Notes under the pieces: generated by a model | What the model saw: only the letters and a program-made list of their open reading frames with translations | What the model was told of the DNA's origin: nothing | Databases searched by the model: none | In this document: in pieces, positions 32,147 to 44,908 of the stretch | Layout of the letters: every line of letters starts with the position of its first letter | How positions within the stretch are numbered: position 1 is the stretch's first letter | DNA from: Neopestalotiopsis rosae | Taxonomy: Eukaryota > Ascomycota > Sordariomycetes > Amphisphaeriales > Sporocadaceae | Length of the DNA: 64,000 nucleotides | Assembly (NCBI GenBank): GCA_023078685.1 | Contig: JALGAS010000001.1 | Location: forward strand, 6,262,001-6,326,000 | Direction: 5' to 3' | Program-made: the position numbers and the translations under genes

Positions 32147-34517
32147 ATGGCTCCCAAATCCCTAGGCCTGTGCTGGCTTCTCCTTGCCGAATCGGCATTC
32201 GCGGTCCTGACACGACCAAATTGTTCATCTCTCCCCCTTTCTGATAATGATGTCTGCAACACATTGCTTTCAACGTCGCAGCGTGCAGCAGCACTGACTG
32301 CTGCAATGACAATCGACGAAAAGGTGGGAAATCTGCTCAAGTAAGATTTCAATGTCGCCAGACGATAGAATGTTTGCATGCTGACGCCTTCTTAGCAATG
32401 CATCAGGGGCAGCGAGGCTGGGAGTTCCGGAGTACGAATGGTGGAGTGAAGCACTGCACGGCCTAGGCTTCTCCGAGGGTGTAGATTTTGGTCAGGAGTT
32501 TACTATTGGCGCAGTCCCCCTCGACGAGCCCTTCTCGTCGGCCACCTCTTTCGCAAATCCTATACTGCTTGCAGCTGCCTTTGATGACGACATGATCAAG
32601 GACATTGCGGACATCATTTCCACCGAGGCCCGGGCATTTAGTAACTACGGTAGGGCCGGTCTCGACTTTTGGACCCCCAACATCAATCCTTATAGAGATC
32701 CTCGTTGGGGTCGAGGCATGGAAACGCCTGGCGAGGATCCGCTGCGCATCAAGGGCTACGTCAAGGCATTCGTCGAAGGGATGGAGGGTCCTCCCGAGGC
32801 CGTTCCCAAAAAGACCATCACGACCTGCAAGCACTTTGCCGGCTACGATATGGAGGACTCGGACGGAGTCACTCGTCACAACTTTGATGCGATCATCTCA
32901 ACTCAGGACCTCGTCGAGTACTACATGCCACCATTCCAGCAGTGCGTCCGCGACTCGCAGGCCGGATCCGTAATGTGCTCTTACAACGCGCTCAACGGCG
33001 TTCCCGCGTGCGCCAACGAGTATCTACTGGAGACCATCCTTCGCGATCACTGGAACTGGACAGATGGAAGTAAGTATGTCGTTACCGACTGTGGTGTGCT
33101 TCAAGACACCTATGAACAGCACAACTACACCGAGACGGCTGCCGAGGCCGTGGGCGTCCTGTTCGCAGCCGGCTCAGATGATATCTGCTCAGCCTCCTCG
33201 GTGGACGTTTTGGATGCATACCAGCAGTCGTTGCTATCAGAGGATGCCATTGACAAGTCTCTGAATCGGTTGATTGAAGCGCTAGTCAGACTCGGGTACT
33301 ACGATCCCATCGACAGTAATCCATACCAGAGCCTCACCTGGTCGGACGTCAATACGCCAGCTGCCGAAGAACTCGCTCGGCGAAGTGCGGCAGAGAGCAT
33401 GGTGTTGCTGAAGAATGATGGAACACTGCCGCTTGACTTCTCTACAAACTCGTCGGTCGCCGTCATCGGCAAATGGTCCAATGTCACCTGGGAGCTTCTT
33501 GGTACCTACTTTGGCATCTCACCATTCTACCATAGCCCACTGTTCGCCGCAGAACAACTAGGAAATCCAGTTCATTTTGCGACCGGTGCTTCATCTGATG
33601 GCAATTCTTCCCTATCTCTAGCGGCGGCTTCCGCGGCGGATATCGTCCTTTATTTTGGGGGCATTGATCTGGCTACCGAGAGCGAGACTGCGGACAGAGA
33701 TTCAATTGCATGGCCAGACGTGCAGCTGGCAGAGATTCAGCAGCTTTGCGCCCTTGGCAAGACGTGTATCGTTGTCCAATACGGAGATCTACTCGACCAC
33801 TCGTCTCTCTTACAGAACAGTAACATTTCTGCTTTGCTCTGGGGAGGATACCCAGGACAAGATGGTGGACCCGCTACTTTTGACGTTTTGACGGGCGCCG
33901 TCGCTCCGGCCGGTCGGCTCCCGGTCACTCAGTACCCTGCTGACTACGTCGATCAAGTCCTCATGACGGACATGAGCCTCAAGTCTAGCAACTCTAGCCC
34001 CGGCAGAACCTACATGTATTATGATGATGCAGTCCAGCCCTTTGGATTTGGTCTTCACTATACCAAGTTCAACGCCTCGTTCGAGACATTGTCAGGCCCC
34101 AGATGCACCAACAGCTCAATGACGTTCAACACTGCGGACCTCGTGCAAGGGTGCGCGACAACATATCTCGACTTGTGTCCATTTGGCAACGTGACCGTCA
34201 AGGTAGCAAACGAAGGAGCCGTGACGTCGGACTTTGTCGCCCTCGCCTTCCTTGCGGGCGCACACGGTCCCGCGCCGCGACCAATCAAGAGGCTTGCCAA
34301 TTACGCGCGAGTCCGTGATGTTGCTCCGGAGCAGACCGCCTGTGCGACGCTTGGACTGACGCTTGGCAACTTGGCCCGCATCAACGAAGCTGGAGATACT
34401 GTACTGTATCCTGGAGATTATGAACTGCTCTTGGATGTGCCGACTCAAGCGTCGATGACTTTCCAATTGGTCGGAGACGAGGTTGTGCTGGACAGTTGGC
34501 CACAGCCGCCCTGGTAG
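32147..34517 (+). CDS. secreted GH3 beta-xylosidase
   Basis: Two exons (32147-32340, 32396-34517) give 771 residues, the usual size for fungal GH3 beta-xylosidases. An N-terminal signal peptide (LGLCWLLLAESAFA) precedes the catalytic barrel: WWSEALHGLG, PNINPYRDPRWGRGMETPGEDP, CKHFAGYD and VMCSYNALNGVP. The nucleophile Asp lies in YVVTDCGVLQ (Asp about 296). The second sandwich domain and a fibronectin-III-like end follow (GRLPVTQYPADY, YYDDAVQPFGFGLHYTKF). The phrase usually reading GTDLDCG is GSDDICS here, a departure near the substrate pocket. It would remove xylose from xylooligosaccharides. The gene is convergent with an AA9 LPMO, consistent with a lignocellulose-degrading lifestyle. Confidence 0.9.
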
Positions 34518-34977
34518 AGCGCACATGTTGCATGGCTCTTCTACTTAGATGTACCTAGTTTTTTAATGGAGGCTTTGAGCCGCAATTTCAAGACACGAGC
34601 TTCAGTATATCGCAACGATAAGTGGTCATGAGAGACATTGCTTCTGAATTGTGCTACTTATAAAATATTTCTTCCTGACATTTGACCCCGTCAACGAAGA
34701 GAGCAGTTTCTCCTTTTGCATTCATTGATGAGTAGTAGCATAAAAGCACGTATCTTTGAACAATATCCATCCCTCATCGTGGGTCATCTCACTAAGCGCG
34801 GGATGATGCGATAATTATAAGCAGAAAATACAAGCTTTGTTTCTCAACTATTTACTCGGACATATATATAAAACAAGAAGTAAAGATATACATAGAATTG
34901 TCGTGACATTTCTACACATGCTAGTGCAAAATGTTCACTTGGTCTTCATGGCCAAAAGACATTACTTGCCGGAACGC
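34518..34977. other. shared 3' space of convergent GH3 and AA9 genes
   Basis: AT-rich terminating region. I see no gene. Confidence 0.5.
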
Positions 34978-36181
34978 TTAAGCGTGAACACGACGGGCGT
35001 GGCCTCTCTTCTTGTTCTTTCTCTTCTTCTTGCAGTCAGAGCTCGAGGCAGCCGAGGTAGCCGCGGCCTCGACGGTGGCGGTAGCAGCCGACGAGCTGGC
35101 GGTGGTGGAGGCCGAAGTGACGGCGGCACTTGTGGCGACAGATGTGACGGCCGAGGTGGTGGCCTCGGACGAAGTCACTGCGGCAGCGGATGAGCTCGAG
35201 GCGGCAGCAGACGTGGTGACGGCAGCAGCGGACGAAGTAACGGCAGCAGCTGATGTGCTAGTGGCGGCAGAGGCAGCAGAAGTTGCGCTGGAGCCAGAGT
35301 CACCTCCACAGGTGAAGACAGTCTATAAAAGCATGTTAGTGAATGGGAGTTAATGGTGAGATTTTCGACATGAGTAAACGTACCGGGCCAGGGATGGGGT
35401 AAGTGCTCTCGGAGGAGTCCCAGACGATACCGGGGTCAGTGCTGGAGTAGGCGCCCGGGAAGCTGACGAGGTCGCTCACGGTCGTGGAACCGCTCGAGGT
35501 GACTTCCAGCTGGTGGCAGCCTGGGTAGATCTGGACACCGGGGTATGTGTTGGCAACAAAGACGGCGATGATCTCGTGGCGGACCAGGTAGTATCCAGAG
35601 GCAAGACACTCGGGGATGGTGTAGGTGTAGCCAGCGTTGCCAGCGACCTCGAGGGAGTCAACGGCCCACTCGTCTGTGGCCTTGTCGATCAGACCGCTCT
35701 CGGCAATCTTGAACCAGACAGCACTGTCGCTAGATATTAGCAATGGATCTCAAACGAGACTCCCATGATGTACTTACTCTGATTCAGGCATGTAATCGTT
35801 GCAGCCAGTATCGGGGCAGCGAGCCATGTAAGTGACAAGCGCACCAAAGTGAGACTCGGGCCAGAGAGTCCAGAAAAGTGTCACGTCGCTGCCGGCCTCA
35901 GCGGGCGCATGGAGAGCAGCTGGCGAAGATCCATTGACACCGCCATCCGTATAGCCACCACACTGAAGATCTTGGTACGTAACATCCTGGACTGGTCCGT
36001 TTCCTTGGATAGCACGGGAGATGCGGTCGGGTGTAGGACTGGTGTAAGGATCCGAGTAAGGCTGGTAGAACTCGTAAGAAGTTCCTCCAATTGTGCCGTT
36101 GGTGACATAGCCGTGGCCAGCTACCAGTTGAACCAGCGCAGCACCGGCAACGGTCGAAAGAATGGAGCCGGAAGACTTCAT
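34978..36181 (-). CDS. AA9 lytic polysaccharide monooxygenase
   Basis: Three minus-strand exons (36181-35778, about 35729-35384, 35322-34978) give 364 residues. Two in-frame acceptors six bases apart exist for exon 2. Cleavage of the signal peptide after LVAG leaves His23 (HGYVTNG) as N-terminal residue 1 of the copper histidine brace. Further landmarks are VTLFWTLWPESHFGALVTYMA (Trp then His) and SGYYLVRHEIIAVF near the second brace region. The bulk matches AA9 (formerly GH61), enzymes that oxidatively cut cellulose. Instead of a cellulose-binding CBM1, the C-terminus is a long Ala/Ser/Thr-rich linker ending in a very basic tail (CKKKRKNKKRGHARRVHA). Confidence 0.9.
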
Positions 36182-39100
36182 TTTGTGCTATAATGCTATA
36201 TTTCAAGTCCGAAAGTTAAGAATGAAAGTCTGCTGTGGTGTGAGAATGACACGACAGTTGATGTAATGGCTGTAGAACCGAATGAAAGAGTGGACGACCC
36301 GGCGTCGAATATGATAGTCAACCAGGACTTGGAGAGAAAACGAATGAACAGAATGAAGATCCTCGAAAGAAACGTGAGAAACTGTCAAAGAAAATTTCAA
36401 TAAGATCGAGAGGATTTCATGCTTCTAATAATATTATCTAGTCGCCCACTTGTCATCCCATGTTGCGCGGCTCTGCTCTAAGCGATTCCAGGGGCTTTCG
36501 GTTGGTACCGAAAAGATTGGTTTCTGGGGTCATAGTGGACACTTGAGCCCCAAGCGAAGTCCTGTCTGATATTGCGAGGAAGGACTCACGATGCAAGGCC
36601 AGACGGAGATGAAGTGTAGCCGCCGGAGTCGACCTTGGCGAGCACCAACCATTCCAGTTCAAGTTTGCTGACGATTGTGATAAGACATATGCAGATGAAT
36701 TGTGATGCTTCATACCAGCTTTCATAGCAGACAGAACCCAAAAGGCTCTTGCCTCACAGTCCCGAGAATTCAAGATGAAGATGAACATACGAGGTGTGCT
36801 TGTGGTGTTGTCTATGGCGGGCCTAATTACCAAGTACAAGCGCCGCGACTGAAACAAAGGGGGTGGTATCTGATATAGTAGGGCCCACTACCACCCTGGG
36901 AAAATTGGAATTGCGGCCAAGAAATTGACGCCATGTCAGCAGAGCCTCAATCTGATTGGGTCGTGGATAAAGTATACTCTCGAAGAAGGAATCAAGTGCA
37001 GAATGCACCAATAACTGTAGACCATGAGTTGAAGGTATCATGTATCAAAGTGAAGCTGATGCCATTTTCAACACAAAGTTCTGTTCACATGAGAGAGAGT
37101 TGGCTCTACGCAGAAGAAAGCCAGATCACCACGATGTGGCAGGATTTTGGGAGAATGATTCCCAACCAAAAGTCGCCGCAATGAGCATCATGTACTTTGT
37201 AGTCTGAATGAAATCGACGGTATATCTGCTCCGATTTCACCTACTCCGTAGTCAGAGGCCCGCTTGCCGCAAAGCGACTTTGGCTCAACAGGGGCCGAGT
37301 TCGTTCGCTCCGTCGCCGACCCCGAGAATTCCAAGCAGAACTTGCGGGCAAGCCCGGTGCTGCGAGTGGGACTGCGAGAGAAATCGGCTGAACGAACGGG
37401 GCACGAATACGAACTCCGGCACACGAGCGCTCGGCTGAGTTGCTCGTATGACAACGGGGCTCTCCGGAAGCACATGTCGTATTCTAGTATTCACGAACGT
37501 GCCAAGGCTGATGACAGATGTGGCGCATCTCAACTGCCACGAGAGGTCATTTACTACCTTGACTGCTGCGTCTTCTCGTGTGTCTCTTGTTCTCTGCAGA
37601 TCTGTGTCTCGTGGCCCAGTTCCGACTTGGGCAAAGAGCCGCGGAGGTAAAAGGATCGGTTTCTGGTCATCATTGCCGCCCGTCGGACTTGCAAGTGCGA
37701 TGTCCATACATTTGGCGATGAGCTGCCCTACAGCCTACTACTAGCAAGCCCAGCGCAGACCAACCATAACGGTTTACAGACAACCCCGGTTACTCCAAAT
37801 AGGATTCTTTCGGCTAGCCCACCGGCTAATCCTGCGGGAAATCTTCTTGGTGCCGGCCGGAGAAGTCCGGCAGCTGATGGACTTGGCGCCGTCGCGCGTC
37901 CCTCGTTTCGTGTAACCACGGTATTATTTTTTCTTTGGCAATTTCGATGCCCAACAGTTTCGTTGTTGGCTGGTCGATCGCATGTCGCATGTACGGAATA
38001 ATATGCGCTTGGTGAAGAATCTGAATCAATGTTGGCCTGGCGGTCCCGGGGTAGCGCACACCGATCGATCCATGCGCCTGGCCCTTTCGCGCGGAGCTCC
38101 TCTTCCTGATGTGAAAGCCCTACCTGCCGCACCTCCTACCTGCAAACGATGCAAATGCACAAATGCAGCAAATGGAAAGCCACATCATCAGAGGATCGAC
38201 CTTGAAACCTGCTGGTTGGAAACGTGGGAGCGAATCAGGAGACGGCCAATATCGCTTGGTCGTCGGTCATCAATCAATCCCCATGTTTTCCTGTCGGTCG
38301 GAAGCTGTTCGGGAGGACCACTCATACACCTAGTAGAGGGAAAACAGACCAGACCAGACCAGCAATTGCTAGCATCAATTTACTTAGCCTTATCGCCCAG
38401 CAACCCATTGGGAGGGGCAAGCAAGAGCATCTATGGATAGTGGTGGACAAGGTGGACAAGGTGGATGGGGATGCCATGCAGGGGTTGAGAAAGTTGCAGT
38501 TTCTGGGGTTTCGATTCGGCAACGCGCCGGGCACCATTCACCGCAAAAACCAGCGACTCGCGGCCCCTCTAGAGATCTCGAGCCATGACTGGCTACCGAC
38601 GACGATAGTAGTCATATCAATCATTTCCATCGAGCAATACTGACGAGAGAGATTCAGGGACCGCATAAAGTTATACCGGGCTTGTGAGCAACTTGTGGTC
38701 TGCCGTCTGGGAGCAGCGTGCCGGGCTTGTCAGTCTAGCCCGGCCAGCGTCGGTTGTGATTGGGTCTGGCGGCCTCAGCAGGTGGGGGACTGTGGGGGGA
38801 GGCAGCTTATCGGGGGGAGTCAAGGGGAGTCAAGGGGAGTCTGCAGGACGCGCTACGACGCTGGGCCCTGCTGATGGCCAGTGCCCAGTCCGCTAGTGAC
38901 GTAGGTTAACGAAGCACTTTTAGGTACATGAGGTACTGTAGTAGATTTCGGTGGGATTTTTTTGGGGGACTGCAGCACTGGAGAGACGCTGGAAGGCAAG
39001 TGTGAATCATAGTTTGTTATTGGTAGTTGAAACTGACGTCGGAATTGATCATCGAAATTGGAGAGTTGACGATGATCACTCTTGGTGCTGAGGTGAGTGA

Positions 39101-40231
39101 CGATGGCCTCTCTTTCTCCCTCTCTCTCTCCCGTCCCTCCCTACCTACCTGGCTTGACTCTACTGCGGCTGAGTGGTGGGTGAGCAGCACGCGGCCGACG
39201 GGATTAGAGTTGGGTCAATCTAGTGTCTCCTCGTACCCGCGGTTGTACCAATGCAATGGGCCAAAAAGCCCAGACAAAAGTCAGGCTCAGGCTCCCGTTG
39301 GGCCATCAAATCATTAATTTACGGTCGGTTCGTATGAACTGTATTCCTCATGCTATCCCACAAAGCCAGAGCCAGAGCGGTGGCTTATCTGCCAGAAGGG
39401 GGGTCCCCTGGCGAATTTGCACCTTGTTCTCGGCGCGTCCTTTGTCTGGCCTCGGGTTTACTTTTGCCTGTGGTCCTGTGTCTTGATGGATTTTGGACTT
39501 TGGGCATGCGCATGTATCACTTAATTATGGAGTCTTGAATGTACAAGCTTGTGGCGTTTCCTTTGGGCGCCCCAACACTGGCGAAAGACAACCTCTAGGT
39601 GTCTCGAATTAGAGAGATGACAGCGCAGTACCTTACATTCTCCCATGCCCACCGAAATGCTGGGTTGCTGGGTACATGCGTACATACATAGTGCACTTAG
39701 TTACAGAAGCACGATCAAGGATGCCCAGCTTGAGCGCGGCTCAGGTCCATGCCAGTCGCTTGAGTAGGTCCATTGATTGCATGTTCGTCTCAAGCGTCTC
39801 CTCTGGCCGTCCGCCTGCCACCCACTCTTCCTGCATTTGGTGTGATTTTGGGTGACTTGCAGGTACCTTGAAGTCGCTGTGCCAAAGTGCTCGTCTGTTA
39901 ATTCACTGCCTCACCCCACTGACACGAGCCTTTCTGTGGTGTGCCAGGTGTGAACGATTCGTACCAATAGACAAAAATAACCCACGGTTTACGCCGTCGA
40001 TCGGACTCGGCCCATTGAATTCAAAAAGAGAAGAGCACTGCGCCTTTTTCTTACATAAAAGCGCTTCCTCCCTAAGTTGCATCTTCTGCTTCCCTTCCTA
40101 ATTCCTATTCCGCATTCTGTGTTGTTTCTTCCCTAGTATACGTTTCTTTGTTGCTGGAAGGCTTTAACCTTTACTGCCCCTCATCAAAAAAACCACCCCT
40201 CACAAAAAACACAAAAAAAACCATCACAATC
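36182..40231. other. 4 kb intergenic upstream of glutamine synthetase
   Basis: I find no recognisable gene, although open frames up to 152 codons overlap on both strands. It includes short tandem repeats: agacc three times near 38347, ggtggacaa near 38441, ggggagtcaa about three times at 38814-38841, and a CT-rich run at 39110-39135. An AreA-type GATA site (ttatct) lies at 39384-39389. The last 150 bases before the glutamine synthetase ATG are CT-rich, then A-rich (leader sequence). Such long spaces upstream of nitrogen genes can hold distant control regions or long non-coding transcripts. Confidence 0.4.
38814..38841 (+). repeat. short tandem repeat ggggagtcaa x ~2.8
   Basis: Three successive copies of ggggagtcaa, the last incomplete, lie in a G-rich stretch. 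It is a simple repeat without an identified function. Confidence 0.6.
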
Positions 40232-41741
40232 ATGGTGAGTATCCTAACCCCTCATTGGCGCTGTTCTGTGACGTCGCCGCCAATAACGGCAAGATCGCAA
40301 GAACGGCAAGAACAAAAATCGGGAAACAACAACAGAGTATACTAACATGCGCGACTCAAATAGGCTTCCGCTCAGACGTCGAATCAGGTTATCCTGAAGA
40401 AGTACCAGGACCTGCCCCAGCAGGGCCAGATCATGGCCGAGTACATCTGGATTGACGCCGAGGGTGGTACCCGCTCCAAGTCCAGAGTAAGACGAGAAAT
40501 ACCAGTCCCACGATTGCGACACCTATAAAACAGTATGCGCTGACAAGATACTGTTCACAGACTCTCGACTTCAAGGAGGGTGGCTACACTCCCAAGGACC
40601 TGCCCGTCTGGAACTTTGACGGTTCCTCCACTGGCCAGGCTCCTGGCGACAACTCTGGTGAGTTTTATAGAAATCACAGACTGCATAATTTGGTGTTTGC
40701 TAACTTTGCGCAAAGATGTCTACCTGCGCCCCGTCGCTGTCTTCCGCGACCCCTTCCGCCTCCACGACAACATCCTCGTCCTCACCGAGTGCTGGATGGC
40801 CGACGGCACCCCCAACAAGTTCAACTACCGCCACGAGGCTGCCAAGCTGATGGAGGCTCACGCCGCCCACAAGCCCTGGTTCGGTCTTGAGCAGGAGTAC
40901 ACTCTCCTCGACCTCAACGACCGGTGAGTTGCTTAACCGAATCTCCAATCTGGAGATATGACTAACACGATGCAGTCCCTTCGGCTGGCCCACCGCTGGT
41001 TTCCCTGCTCCCCAGGGCCCCTACTACTGCGGTGTCGGTGCTGGCAAGGTTGTCCAGAGAGACATTGTCGAGGCTCACTACAAGGCCGTAAGTTAATCGA
41101 CATATATACGAGGAATATATGGTGGAGCAAGTATGACTGACTCTTACGATTTAGTGCTTGTACACTGGTGTCAAGATCTCCGGTACCAACGCCGAGGTCA
41201 TGCCCGCTCAGTGGGAGTTCCAGGTCGGTCCCTGCGAGGGTATCGAGATGGGTGACCACCTCTGGCTCGCCCGCTTCCTCCTCAACCGCGTCGCTGAGGA
41301 CTTTGGCGCCAAGGTCTCCGTCGACCCCAAGCCCATGCCCGGTGACTGGAACGGTGCTGGTCTCCACAGCAACTTCTCCACCACCGAGATGCGTGAGGAG
41401 GGTGGCATGAAGCACATCGAGGCCGCCATCAAGAAGCTCGAGGGTCGCCACATGGAGCACATTGCCGTCTACGGTGAGGGCAACGAGAAGCGTCTTACCG
41501 GCAGACACGAGACTGGCGCCATCGACAAGTTCACCTACGGTGTTGCCAACCGTGGTGCCTCCATCCGTATCCCCCGTGAGACCGCCGCCAAGGGCTACGG
41601 TTACTTCGAGGACAGACGCCCTGCTAGTAACGCAGACCCGGTATGTATTCCTACGCAGTTCAGAAATGCAAAAGAAGCATCTGCTAACTTCTCTTATAGT
41701 ACCGTATCACCCACATCATCATGGAGACTCTGTACGCATAA
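40232..41741 (+). CDS. glutamine synthetase
   Basis: Seven exons (40232-40234, 40364-40486, 40561-40657, 40716-40923, 40976-41087, 41155-41640, 41700-41741) give 356 residues, the normal eukaryotic GS length. Exon 1 is only the ATG. Landmarks are [12 protein letters not shown], the beta-grasp motif [52 protein letters not shown] and [11 protein letters not shown], plus the ATP-site and adenosine-contact region [13 protein letters not shown]. The enzyme makes glutamine from glutamate, ammonia and ATP in the cytosol and is central to nitrogen assimilation. The coding region has strong C-ending codon preference, as in highly expressed genes. I avoid a species-specific symbol; orthologues are called gln-1 or glnA. 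Confidence 0.97.
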
Positions 41742-44410
41742 GTTCGTGGCTGAGGGGCCGTTTGAATTTGGGAACAAGGTTTTGCAACAATGGAATTCAG
41801 TATCTAAATTGGGATTGATGACTTCGATACCCGGACGTCTTTCCTGGACGACTTGATGAGCTGTTTGGTTGAATCTGGATATGCTAGATCAGATCAAGAC
41901 TCTCTACTACAACAGAACGTTGGTAGACTAATGAAGAAACAAAAAATGAGTAAAAAGATTTTAAACTATAGCGTGCGCTTTCACCGTTGGTGTCCAAATG
42001 TGAATGAATCGACCCTGATTTAATATCCCATTATTGAATGCAAACTGTGAATGATTTAATTCTGATCAGCATTCACCATTCAATGGTGTTGGTGTTGTTG
42101 ATATTGGACTGACTCATGGAAGGTGCCACTATAAAGTGTGTATAGTAGTCGGCTAGTGGGTCCCAGGTACCTTCTCCCGCTGCGCGCAGGCCAACGACCA
42201 GTAGCAGTCGACGCCAAAAAAATTCCCAGTCCAGAACTGGTTGATCCCCCAGAGTTTCCCAGACAGGCGAAGACAGGACCCCTACTTTCTGATGCCCAGC
42301 CACCCCTCCTCCCCTTCCCTTTTTCCTCGGAAAGGGCTGGTCTCTGGGGGTTGAACTGATGCTCGGAAACGAATGATATCTTACCAAATGTCATCTCGAA
42401 ATCAAAACTACCCTTACCCCCAAGTCCGAATGGCTAATAGGCAGACGGGTACTGGTCGGCTTTGCAACCCAAGAGATAACCGCGCCGCCGGTGCCCTTTG
42501 CCGTTAGCTTTGCTGGGTCCCCACCCCATTTGGCTGATCCGAGATCGGCGGGTTGGGGGGAGATGCTGGCTGGGTGTCGGTAGGTAGGCCGCCAGCCCAT
42601 TGGGGATGGGAAAAGGTGAGAGGACTTTTGATTTCCCCCCCAGATGGTCCCTGAAAATCGTACGCACCTACTAGCTGTACGACATGGGAAGAGAGGGCGT
42701 CCGGCACGCGTTGCACTACTGCTACTGTGGGCAGCGTTGCTTGGTGTGTGCGCTGCTTCTCGAGTTTGCGGAACATTTCTCGTGCACAAGCCAAGAAGCC
42801 CTGTTTGAGGTTTTTGATCCACTCTGTCTGTATTGTGATCACTGATCGTCACACGTGGTAGACAGGTGGTAGGGCCTAAGGCCTATCTATGGTCCCCATT
42901 GAATGGAGTAGATCCTGCGTATTGTGTGATTATGTGTGCGGTAATATGTGTGTGCGTGTGTCGCGTGTAGCCATCTTGTATATTGTGGTACTCTGGCCAC
43001 AGCTGTCAATTTGCATTTCACCTTTTTTTGCTCACCTCAGCCCATCTCGAAGCGAGTGTGGTATGCTTTGGTTTCACAAGTAGATGCCAAGATGCTTCGT
43101 TGCTGACTCCACACCCACTCCCTAGTGCTGATAATTGGCCATGGAATCCAGACCAACCATGGCTTTCTTGGATGCAAGATCACAATTATGTATTATGTGT
43201 TGGGTAAAACTCTATGCTTGCTTCCCTGTCCATTGAGGATGGAGATCGTCAAGATGAGAGTTGTAATGTGTTGCGATGTAGCTTTCCCGTAGACTTATTG
43301 CCTGGGCTTGCATTTATACGTGACTGCTCTTTCTTGCTTTTCCCACGTCTCGAGGGTTTCTTTGTATAGACACGAGAGCTCCGCCGTATTATCAAGTAGC
43401 GCCTGCGGGTCACATCAAGTCGAATTATGCTCTAGCCTGCTTAGATAAGCTGGAAGTTGAGGTTGTTCTTCAACTCAATCGAGACTTACCTAGATACAAA
43501 CATGACCACAAAACGATACACCTAACATATGATGTATGTAATCTGCATCAGACAGTAGCTGACAACTTATGACACTGTGGTGATAGCTTAGTAATATTAG
43601 ATAAGAATAGAAAAAAAAGGATCCAAGCTCAAAGGAGTTTTTTGGTTTTTTAATATTCCTTTTCATTTTCTATGCAGTGCGGGGGAAAAAAACCGAACGA
43701 GCAGACGGGAGCTTGCCTGAAACTCTCCATCGACGATCAGAAACATCAAGCAACAGACAGACCTTCAGTTTGGTTTTATGATTATACGTATAATTTAGTT
43801 CATCACTTCTACTGCTTTATCGAGGCATGCTTCACATATAATCCCCTTCGAGCCATTTAGCTAGGTGCTGTCTGAGATAAATGTTATGACATGTACAATT
43901 TTGTTTCACCTGTCGTTCTTCACAAGTATCAATACGACTACTGCGAACAGTCCCCCGCGCGTATGCTGCCACTGTCTACGACCAGAAACCTATGCATTAG
44001 AGACTTGGGAAGTCTACGGCAAAGAGCGGTCTTGGCCTCCCGGACCCAGTGCTTCCTTAGCTGTTTAGATTTGTTTTCTATTTTCTTTTCTGCTACTTAT
44101 TAGAGTGGCAATACTAATTACAGCCTTGCCAACAAAAGAGCAACGAAGGCTCAGGAATCATTCTGGGCGATGCCTAAGCTGTTCGACGAAGAGAATAAGT
44201 CGACAATTGGGGTCCAGAGGCTCGCTACAGCATTGAGTTCAGGACGACCACCGGATCAAGGTGCCATAAAAAAAAAGGCCGAAGTCTATAATAAAAAATA
44301 GTGAGAAATACAAGCTAAAAAAAAAGAAAAAAGAACTTATCTTTCTCGGATATTGACAAAAAAAAAGAAGAAAAAAAGATTTCAAAAAGTTGAGTATATA
44401 AAGACTTTTG
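41742..44410. other. 2.7 kb intergenic after glutamine synthetase
   Basis: I see no gene. Contents include T/A-rich tracts at 43610-43690 and 44265-44400 and GT-rich simple sequence at 42925-42970. Overlapping open frames at 42390-42850 lack motifs. Confidence 0.4.
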
Positions 44411-44908
44411 CTATTCTGAGAGAGGGTCGTAGGTGTGAACATACATCATCTTTTCGTGCTTCTCCTTGATGGTGTCGCAGAAGTGGCACGGTGTCGCGCC
44501 TCTTCGCTTGAGCTCGCTGAGCCCACGGAAACCCTGGCACAGTGACCAGGCACTGTTGAGACCCAAGGTCTCAGCCTCGAAGTCGTGTAGTTGGCCCACG
44601 GTGTGCATCTTTGCTACAATGTCCATGGCATCTCTTGGGTAGTACTGGCCAGCTCGGCCAGTCTGTCTGGTGGAACCGAAGAGTACCATGAGTATGCCAT
44701 CGAGAAGTAGGACGAATGGAACTACTCGAAGTTCCCATGGTAGAAGCGTGATGGCGCAAAGTTGGACACCTACGCCATGAGTTGAATACACCCGGAAACG
44801 CCTGAATGTCGAGAAAATCGGTTGGTGCTTGGCCAGAAAAAACAAGAGGGTGAAGTGAGCCTTGGTGTAGTCGCAGGCAGTTTGGAATGAATGGGAAACA
44901 GTAGTCAT
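44411..44908 (-). CDS. hypothetical protein, possibly membrane-associated
   Basis: A minus-strand frame with its first ATG at 44908 runs 165 codons to a stop at 44411. It has one or two hydrophobic stretches (GVQLCAITLLPWELRVVPFVLLLDGILMVLF) and a soluble C-terminal part with a Cys pair (CHFCDTIKEKHEKM). I do not recognise a family. The balanced composition and lack of a competing frame suggest a real gene, possibly with an additional upstream exon (the frame stays open to about 44938). Confidence 0.4.
   Translation of the reverse strand: MTTVSHSFQTACDYTKAHFTLLFFLAKHQPIFSTFRRFRVYSTHGVGVQLCAITLLPWELRVVPFVLLLDGILMVLFGSTRQTGRAGQYYPRDAMDIVAKMHTVGQLHDFEAETLGLNSAWSLCQGFRGLSELKRRGATPCHFCDTIKEKHEKMMYVHTYDPLSE

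Noticed and set aside
34837..35353. Long Gly/Arg- and Ala/Val-rich plus-strand frames
   Set aside because: They are mirror images of the Ser/Thr/Ala-rich linker coding sequence of the AA9 gene on the minus strand.
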